The notes beneath the pieces are model-generated. The model was not told the DNA's origin. It saw nothing but the letters and a program-made list of their open reading frames with translations, and searched no databases. From NCBI GenBank assembly GCA_910586345.1, contig CAJUHC010000023.1:1-18395 (forward strand): a stretch of DNA of 18,395 nucleotides, in the 5' to 3' direction. The position numbers and the translations under genes are program-made. The stretch's first letter is position 1. The number at the start of each line of letters is the position of its first letter. Positions 14,231 through 18,395 of the stretch are shown here, one piece after another. Origin of the DNA: an uncultured Christensenella sp. (lineage in GTDB: Bacteria; Bacillota; Clostridia; Christensenellales; Borkfalkiaceae).

Positions 14231-14330
14231 CCTTACGTTTACGACGTATCTTTATTTCGTTATCGGATACCGGCTGTTTCACTAATCAAACTCAACCTTA
14301 CGTTTACGGTGCGTCTTTATTCCATTAGCA
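14231..14330. repeat. Degenerate copies of the 67-bp repeat
   Basis: CCTTACGTTTACG occurs at 14231 and again at 14296 (period 65), each followed by a GTATCTTTATT- or GCGTCTTTATT-like stretch. The spacer ends in ACTAATCAAACTCAACC, nearly the same as in the tandem array at 18154-18395. Both loci clearly belong to one repeat family; this one has diverged more. It starts one base after the phosphoesterase stop codon. Confidence 0.75.
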
Positions 14331-14352
14331 AAACCGTATTTTGTTCAAACAA

Positions 14353-14381
14353 AAAACGTTCCCTTTGAAAGGGAACGTTTT
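14353..14381. terminator. Strong bidirectional terminator
   Basis: AAAACGTTCCCTTT (14353-14366) pairs with AAAGGGAACGTTTT (14368-14381), with T-rich tails on both strands. It separates the converging phosphoesterase (+) and small membrane protein (-) genes. Confidence 0.9.
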
Positions 14382-14388
14382 AATTTCG

Positions 14389-14613
14389 TTAAATATTAAT
14401 TAAGCGAAGAATATTTTTACGAACAATCATACAGATTATATCGCAAATCCAAATAATATTCCAGCCCAAAAGCAGACGCAGAATACCTGCTACAATCTTA
14501 CCCTCCGAAAATCTGGTTAACCAACCGAGAACCCAAGAAGTAATCGGAATTATAGCCAGAATCAAGCTGACTATGTAGCTAAGACCAAAGTAATCGCCTT
14601 TCCTACTTGCCAT
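14389..14613 (-). CDS. Small two-helix membrane protein, unknown function
   Basis: A 74-residue protein with two hydrophobic segments, about residues 9-34 (SYIVSLILAIIPITSWVLGW) and 40-63 (VAGILRLLLGWNIIWICDII), joined by TRFSEGK, with a basic end (VRKNILRLINI). Both ends probably lie on the same side of the membrane. I do not recognise a family. The ATG follows AAGGAG at a good distance and the gene has its own promoter and terminator, so it is very likely expressed as a single unit. Confidence 0.75.
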   Translation of the reverse strand: MASRKGDYFGLSYIVSLILAIIPITSWVLGWLTRFSEGKIVAGILRLLLGWNIIWICDIICMIVRKNILRLINI

Positions 14614-14645
14614 AATAATATCTCCTTTTATATTTTTATAAATAT

Positions 14646-14673
14646 ATTATATCACTTTTATAAAATATGTCAA
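14646..14673 (-). promoter_or_regulatory. Promoter of the small membrane protein gene
   Basis: Minus strand TTGACA (14673-14668) and TATAAT (14651-14646) are separated by 16 bases. The ATG with AAGGAG lies about 33 bases downstream. Confidence 0.75.
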
Positions 14674-14752
14674 TATTAAAAACAAAAATTAAAAGCCGCA
14701 TAAGCGGAAATATTTTTACTTTGTTCGATTATTACAACTTACATATATTAAA

Positions 14753-14776
14753 AGCCGACGGAATTTTCCGTCGGCT
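14753..14776 (-). terminator. Terminator of the XRE regulator gene
   Basis: AGCCGACGGAA (14753-14763) pairs perfectly with TTCCGTCGGCT (14766-14776). On the minus strand it is followed by TTTAATATATG. It lies five bases after the stop codon of the regulator. Confidence 0.85.
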
Positions 14777-14781
14777 CGTTA

Positions 14782-14988
14782 CTAATCTTCCAAACCCAGC
14801 AAATAATCCGCGGATTCGTCTAAATACTTACAAAGTAACCGTAACGTCTGCATCCCCGGAAATGATTTACCGTTTTTGAAATCGCTTATACATTGTTTAG
14901 ATATACCTACCGATTTCGCCAACTGTGTCTGCGATAAGTTCGCATTTTTCAATGCCTCGGTAAAACGAGTAGTAAAAATATCTTCCAC
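14782..14988 (-). CDS. XRE-family HTH transcriptional regulator
   Basis: A 68-residue single-domain Cro/C1-type DNA-binding protein. The helix-turn-helix is LSQTQLAKSVGISKQCISDFKNGKSFPGMQTLRLLCKYLDESADYLLG, covering nearly the whole protein, including the usual LxxLAxYLxxSxDYLLG end. The start is GTG 14988, six bases after an extended -10 box with no usable ribosome site, so it may be leaderless. Three copies of GTAAGTTA, two of them in a 33-bp perfect palindrome, lie directly upstream; autoregulation is the simple explanation. Other targets cannot be inferred. Confidence 0.88.
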   Translation of the reverse strand: MEDIFTTRFTEALKNANLSQTQLAKSVGISKQCISDFKNGKSFPGMQTLRLLCKYLDESADYLLGLED

Positions 14989-14994
14989 TCTTAA

Positions 14995-15003
14995 AGTGTA
15001 ACA
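14995..15003 (-). promoter_or_regulatory. Extended -10 promoter of the XRE gene
   Basis: On the minus strand TGT-TACACT reads as an extended -10 box (TGN plus a two-mismatch TATAAT). No -35 box is seen at the right distance. The GTG start is six bases further on. Confidence 0.4.
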
Positions 15004-15008
15004 TAATC

Positions 15009-15051
15009 GTAAGTTAATGGTTGACAGTAAGTTATTAACTTACTGTCAACC
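15009..15051. promoter_or_regulatory. 33-bp perfect palindrome with extra half-site, likely XRE operator
   Basis: GGTTGACAGTAAGTTA (15019-15034) and TAACTTACTGTCAACC (15036-15051) are exact reverse complements around a single T. A further GTAAGTTAA lies at 15009-15017. The site sits just upstream of the XRE -10 region, where a repressor would bind. It lacks a U-tract on either side, so a terminator is less likely. Confidence 0.7.
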
Positions 15052-15065
15052 GTATTAAAGGATAA

Positions 15066-15094
15066 AAAAGTCCGAACATTATGTTCGGACTTTT
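15066..15094. terminator. Terminator of the rpsM-rplQ operon
   Basis: AAAAGTCCGAACA (15066-15078) pairs with TGTTCGGACTTTT (15082-15094) around TTA; on the minus strand the tail is TTTTTTATCC. It lies 23 bases after the rplQ stop. Confidence 0.9.
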
Positions 15095-15116
15095 GATTTT
15101 AAAATTTCCGTATATA

Positions 15117-15623
15117 TTATACTAATTCAATTATAGCTTCTTCGGCGCCGTCGCCGCGACGTGAACCGAGCAGGTAAATGCGGGTATATCCGCCGCCCTG
15201 ACCGAGTTCTTCCGCACGCTGTGCGTACTTGGGAGCAATTTCATTGAAGAGCTTTTCCATTAAAGGATGTTTGATATCGGCGGTTCTCTTTCTGTAATCG
15301 GACTTCTTTTCGTTGAAACCCTTGACTTCCTGCAAGTCGCGGAGCTTCGCCATAATCGCACGGCGCGCCGCAAGCTTTTTGGGGCTGTCCTTAATCGATT
15401 TCGTCGTAACTTCTTTGCCTTTTTTATCTTTTGTTACGACCGAAGTTTCTTCGTTCTGGTCGTAAACTTTCATCGCCTTGGTTATAATCTTTTCAACGTA
15501 GGGTTGAAGAGCCTTCGCTCTCGCTTCGGTAGTGGTAATTTTACCGTACCACAACAATTCCGACGCCTGATTGCGAAGCATTGCCTGTCTTTGCTCTGCC
15601 GTTTTTCCTAATTTGCCGGGCAT
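15117..15623 (-). CDS. rplQ: 50S ribosomal protein L17, long form
   Basis: L17 is a structural protein of the large subunit near the tunnel exit. The start MPGKLGKTAEQRQAMLRNQ at ATG 15623 has AGGAGG nine bases ahead; an earlier in-frame codon at 15647 overlaps rpoA and is not needed. The family end GGGYTRIYLLGSRRGDGAEEAIIELV is complete. At 168 residues it is longer than the common 110-130, owing to a Lys-rich insertion around residues 60-110 (VVTKDKKGKEVTTKSIKDSP and beyond). It follows rpoA by four bases and is the last gene of the operon. Confidence 0.96.
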   Translation of the reverse strand: MPGKLGKTAEQRQAMLRNQASELLWYGKITTTEARAKALQPYVEKIITKAMKVYDQNEETSVVTKDKKGKEVTTKSIKDSPKKLAARRAIMAKLRDLQEVKGFNEKKSDYRKRTADIKHPLMEKLFNEIAPKYAQRAEELGQGGGYTRIYLLGSRRGDGAEEAIIELV

Positions 15624-15627
15624 ATTG

Positions 15628-16581
15628 TTAATCCTCCTTGTTCGCAAGTGATAATCCGTAGGATTGAAGTTTCAGAATTACTTCGTCCAAAGACTTTCTG
15701 CCGAGGTTTCTTACCTTTAACATTTCGTCTTCCGTCTTTCTTGTCAAATCTTCTACGGTGTGTATGTTCGCCCGCTTTAAGCAGTTATAGGAGCGAACCG
15801 ACAAGTCCATCTCCTCTATCGCCATTGCGAGTATTTTCTGATGCTTGTCGTCCTCGTTTTTAACGAGTATATCCATATCTTTAATCGTTTCGGAAAGGTC
15901 GACGAACAGCGAAATATGGTCTTGCATAATTTTAGCCGCAAGAGATACTATTTCTTTTGCGCCGAACGCGCCGTTTGTCCATACTTCCAGCGTAAGCTTG
16001 TCGTAATCGGTATTCTGTCCTACTCGGGTGTTTTCCACGGAATAGTTTACCTTTTTTACGGGCGTATAAATAGAATCGATGGGAATATAATCGAGAAGTT
16101 CCGTTTTAGTGTGGTCGGCGCCTTTATAACCTCTTCCGCGTCCGATGGTAATCTCCAAATCGATTTTACCGCCCTCGTCTATGGTGCAGATATGCTGGTC
16201 GCCGTTGATTATCTCTATTTCCGCATCCTCGCTTATATCGCTTGCCTTGACTTCGCAAGGTCCCGTTTTATAGAGATGAACTACTTTTACATAGTCTTTA
16301 TCGGTTACTTTCGTTTTAATTGCAAGCGTCTTTAAGTTGAGGATAATCTCGGTTACATCCTCTTTAACGCCCGCGACAGCCGAAAATTCGTGCTTGACGC
16401 TTCCGTCAAGAAATCTTATGCCCTGCGCCGCCGCACCGGGAAGTGCGGATAACAGTATTCTTCTAAGGCAGTTGCCTATTGTAAGACCGAAGCCCTTTTC
16501 AAGCGGTTCGACGATTACCTTCGCATACGACTGGTCCTCGCCTTCCTCTACTTCGATTTTGGGCATATCCATTTCTATCAT
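15628..16581 (-). CDS. rpoA: RNA polymerase alpha subunit
   Basis: Alpha dimerises to nucleate RNA polymerase assembly, and its C-terminal domain contacts UP elements and activators. The 317 residues contain the assembly domain (VEPLEKGFGLTIGNCLRRILLSALPG near the start) and the C-terminal domain (DLSVRSYNCLKRANIHTVEDLTRKTEDEM, then NLGRKSLDEVILKL). The length is normal. ATG 16581 has AGGAGG ahead. It lies between rpsD and rplQ, the universal alpha-operon order. Confidence 0.98.
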   Translation of the reverse strand: MIEMDMPKIEVEEGEDQSYAKVIVEPLEKGFGLTIGNCLRRILLSALPGAAAQGIRFLDGSVKHEFSAVAGVKEDVTEIILNLKTLAIKTKVTDKDYVKVVHLYKTGPCEVKASDISEDAEIEIINGDQHICTIDEGGKIDLEITIGRGRGYKGADHTKTELLDYIPIDSIYTPVKKVNYSVENTRVGQNTDYDKLTLEVWTNGAFGAKEIVSLAAKIMQDHISLFVDLSETIKDMDILVKNEDDKHQKILAMAIEEMDLSVRSYNCLKRANIHTVEDLTRKTEDEMLKVRNLGRKSLDEVILKLQSYGLSLANKED

Positions 16582-16605
16582 TTTGTTTCCTCCTGTTTTC
16601 AGTTA

Positions 16606-17229
16606 TTACTTGGAGTACAACTCGACAATCATATGTTCTGAAATCTGGCTGTCGATATCATCTCTTGCAGGAAGAGCAATAATCTTACCTTCCAATTTTT
16701 CGGGATTGAATTCAAGCCATTTGGGCATTGCGCCTACTTTCATGGCCTTTATCGCTTCAAAATATTTATTCGAAGTTTTGTTTTCTTTTACGGTTATAAC
16801 GTCGCCCGCCTTAATAACGTACGAAGGAATATTGACTTTTCTTCCGTTTACGAGAAAATGTCCGTGATTTACAAGCTGTCTTGCCTGCGAACGGCTCGCT
16901 CCGATTCCCATACGGAAAATAACGTTGTCGAGTCTGCGTTCGAGAAGAGAGAGCATATTTTCACCGGTAATGCCCTTCATTCTGTCGGCTTTCTCGTAAT
17001 AAGCGCGGAACTGTCCTTCCTGTACGCCGTAAATACGCTTAACTTTCTGCTTTTCGCGAAGCTGCTGACCGTATTCGGATACTTTCTTTCTGCCCGCGCC
17101 GTGTTGTCCGGGAGGCGTAGGTCTTTTTTCAAACGGACATTTGCCCGTATAGCATTTATCACCCTTTAAAAACAGCTTTCCGCCTTCTCTTCTGCAAAGA
17201 CGGCATTTAGCTTCTCTGTAAGTTGCCAT
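16606..17229 (-). CDS. rpsD: 30S ribosomal protein S4, zinc-binding type
   Basis: S4 is a primary 16S rRNA binder that starts 30S assembly. The 207 residues begin MATYREAKCRLCRREGGKLF and carry four cysteines (9, 12, 26, 31), the zinc-finger form. The S4 RNA-binding domain (ERRLDNVIFRMGIGASRSQARQLVNHGHFLVNG) is complete. In other bacteria S4 represses its own operon by binding the leader; a matching structure is not evident here. Confidence 0.98.
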   Translation of the reverse strand: MATYREAKCRLCRREGGKLFLKGDKCYTGKCPFEKRPTPPGQHGAGRKKVSEYGQQLREKQKVKRIYGVQEGQFRAYYEKADRMKGITGENMLSLLERRLDNVIFRMGIGASRSQARQLVNHGHFLVNGRKVNIPSYVIKAGDVITVKENKTSNKYFEAIKAMKVGAMPKWLEFNPEKLEGKIIALPARDDIDSQISEHMIVELYSK

Positions 17230-17248
17230 ATCTAATTTTTACCTCCGA

Positions 17249-17653
17249 TTATACTCTGCGACGCTTAGGCGGTCTGCATCCGTTGTGGGGAACGGGCGAA
17301 ACGTCGGAAATCAAAGTAATTTCCACGTCGCAAGCGCCTATTGCCCTGATTGCCGATTCTCTGCCCGCGCCGGGTCCTTTTACGTAAACTTCAGCCGAAC
17401 GGAGTCCGTGCTCTTTCGCCGCTTTGACCGCGGTTTCGGTTGCCATCTGTGCTGCAAACGGCGTACCTTTTCTCGAACCCTTGAAATTAAGACTGCCCGC
17501 GCTGGACCACGAAATCACGTTGCCTTGTATATCGGTAACGGTAACGAGCGTGTTGTTGAAGGTCGACTGAATGTGTACCTGACCTTTATCAACCTTTTTA
17601 AGCTCTCTGCGTTTTCTTGAAACGGTTTGCTTTTTGTTGTTAGTCGATGCCAT
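17249..17653 (-). CDS. rpsK: 30S ribosomal protein S11
   Basis: S11 lies on the small-subunit platform near the mRNA exit. The 134 residues show the conserved VHIQSTFNNTLVTVTD, WSSAGSLNFKGSRKGTPFAAQ, and the end VPHNGCRPPKRRRV. It follows rpsM by 11 bases, with a Shine-Dalgarno site in the gap. Confidence 0.98.
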   Translation of the reverse strand: MASTNNKKQTVSRKRRELKKVDKGQVHIQSTFNNTLVTVTDIQGNVISWSSAGSLNFKGSRKGTPFAAQMATETAVKAAKEHGLRSAEVYVKGPGAGRESAIRAIGACDVEITLISDVSPVPHNGCRPPKRRRV

Positions 17654-17664
17654 ACCTTGCCTCC

Positions 17665-18039
17665 TTACTTAGCGCCCTTTTTCTTGGCGACAGTGCGGCG
17701 GGGACCTTTTCTCGTCCTCGCGTTCGTTTTAGTGGACTGACCGCGAACGGGCAGGCCCTTTCTATGACGGATACCGCGATAGCATCCGATTTCCATAAGT
17801 CTTTTAATGTTGAGCGATACCTCGCTGCGGAGTTCGCCTTCGACCCTGTAATTATGGTCGATATATTCTCTCAGTTTGGATACGGTCTGTTCGTCCAAAT
17901 CTTTAACTCTCGTGTCAGGGTCAATACCCGTTTCCGCGAGAATTTTCTGGGACGTCTTTAAACCTATCCCGTAGATATAGGTAAGACCTATTTCTATCCT
18001 CTTTTCTCTGGGTAAATCTACACCGGCAATACGTGCCAT
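17665..18039 (-). CDS. rpsM: 30S ribosomal protein S13
   Basis: S13 sits in the head of the small subunit and contacts the P-site tRNA and the large subunit. The 124 residues begin MARIAGVDLPREKRIEIGLTY and end in a basic tail (RTVAKKKGAK), with the family core GCYRGIRHRKGLPVRGQ. GGAGG lies 11 bases before the ATG. Usually rpmJ or infA lies directly upstream; here there is a repeat-filled gap of at least 356 bases, so this may be the first gene of the transcript or may follow a long spacer. Confidence 0.98.
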   Translation of the reverse strand: MARIAGVDLPREKRIEIGLTYIYGIGLKTSQKILAETGIDPDTRVKDLDEQTVSKLREYIDHNYRVEGELRSEVSLNIKRLMEIGCYRGIRHRKGLPVRGQSTKTNARTRKGPRRTVAKKKGAK

Positions 18040-18153
18040 ACGATTTAATTCCTCCGTTTTGATTTTAAGTGTGTATTTTTTGTATATGTTAACCTATTCA
18101 AGTTCTCCGTCCGAAATTGGAATGAGGCGGATTTCCCGAACAGAAAATTTTTT
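18040..18153 (-). other. Leader region of rpsM
   Basis: Apart from the rpsM Shine-Dalgarno site (18051-18055), I see AT-rich sequence with a TTGAAT (minus strand) but no -10 box at a good distance. No gene, and no clear promoter or terminator. A promoter may lie in the repeat array or beyond the window. Confidence 0.4.
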
Positions 18154-18395
18154 CAACCTTACGTTGACGACGTATCTTAATTGCGCCGGCGGATATCCCG
18201 CCCTTGCGCCAATCAAACTTCAACCTTACATTGACGTTGCATCTTAATTGCGCCGGCGGAAGTACCGCCTTTACGCTAATCAAACTTCAACCTTACGTTG
18301 ACGTTGTATCCTGATTGCGTTGACGGAAATTTCGCCTTTGCGCTAATCAAACTTCAACCTTACGTTGACGTTGTATCCTGATTGCGTTGACGGAA
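18154..18395. repeat. Array of 67-bp tandem repeats running off the window end
   Basis: CAACCTTAC recurs at 18154, 18221, 18288 and 18355, an exact 67-base period. Units 3 and 4 are identical over the 41 bases available; units 1 and 2 differ at several places. Each unit has a conserved part (AATCAAACTTCAACCTTAC, then TTGACG and a G-TATC-like end) and a more variable part that in units 1 and 2 forms a hairpin (GGCGG/CCGCC with five-base loops of different sequence). The period is not a multiple of three, arguing against coding. Related degenerate copies lie at 14231-14330. Confidence 0.9.

Noticed and set aside
18154..18395. CRISPR array with about 34-base repeats and 33-base spacers
   Set aside because: The would-be spacers are similar or identical between units (units 3 and 4 match completely where visible), so this is a plain tandem repeat. 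No cas genes are present.

Overview
The window looks like chromosome of an uncultured, low-to-mid GC member of Bacillota (Clostridia). The evidence is the gene content and order (rpsM-rpsK-rpsD-rpoA-rplQ; rpmE-DUF1385/prmC-prfA; feoA-feoA-feoB plus a Cys-rich FeoB partner), strong AGGAGG ribosome sites and consensus TTGACA-N17-TATAAT promoters. The finer lineage is not decided by the sequence.

Region 1 (about 1-4117, plus strand) is part of an integrative mobilizable element. It starts with about 450 bases without a gene but full of hairpins and terminators. A candidate MobV-type oriT hairpin, a MobV/Pre relaxase, a small RHH-like protein, a very small Cys-containing ORF, a TnpW-like protein and a TnpX/DUF4368-type large serine recombinase follow. 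The TnpW-like gene overlaps the recombinase by ATGA. Two of these genes (relaxase and TnpW-like) have a well-placed Shine-Dalgarno followed by ATA where the ATG should be. The left end of the element is probably outside the window.

Region 2 (4188-7666, minus strand) is an iron-uptake locus: a leaderless DtxR/MntR-family regulator, then feoA, a second feoA, feoB and a 53-residue Cys-rich FeoB-associated membrane protein. Three TTAAC-N4-GTTAA-like boxes sit around the feo promoter and between the two feoA genes.

Region 3 (7672-11029, minus strand) is a translation-termination cluster: rpmE (L31), a DUF1385 membrane domain fused in frame to the release-factor methyltransferase PrmC, and prfA (RF1), the PrmC substrate.

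Region 4 (11096-14381, plus strand) holds a zinc-type dehydrogenase that has lost its catalytic zinc ligands, a cardiolipin synthase-like phospholipase D protein, and a YfcE-like metallophosphoesterase, followed by a degenerate repeat and a strong bidirectional terminator.

Region 5 (14389-15051, minus strand) has a small two-helix membrane protein and an XRE-type repressor whose upstream region carries a 33-bp perfect palindrome. Region 6 (15066-18395, minus strand) is the ribosomal/RNA polymerase alpha operon rpsM-rpsK-rpsD-rpoA-rplQ, preceded by an array of exact 67-bp tandem units that runs off the window end and is related to the degenerate repeat at 14231.

A shared theme is leaderless transcription. 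The iron regulator, the dehydrogenase, the phosphoesterase and probably the XRE repressor have a -10 box only 6-9 bases before the start codon and no Shine-Dalgarno, while neighbouring operon genes have strong ones.
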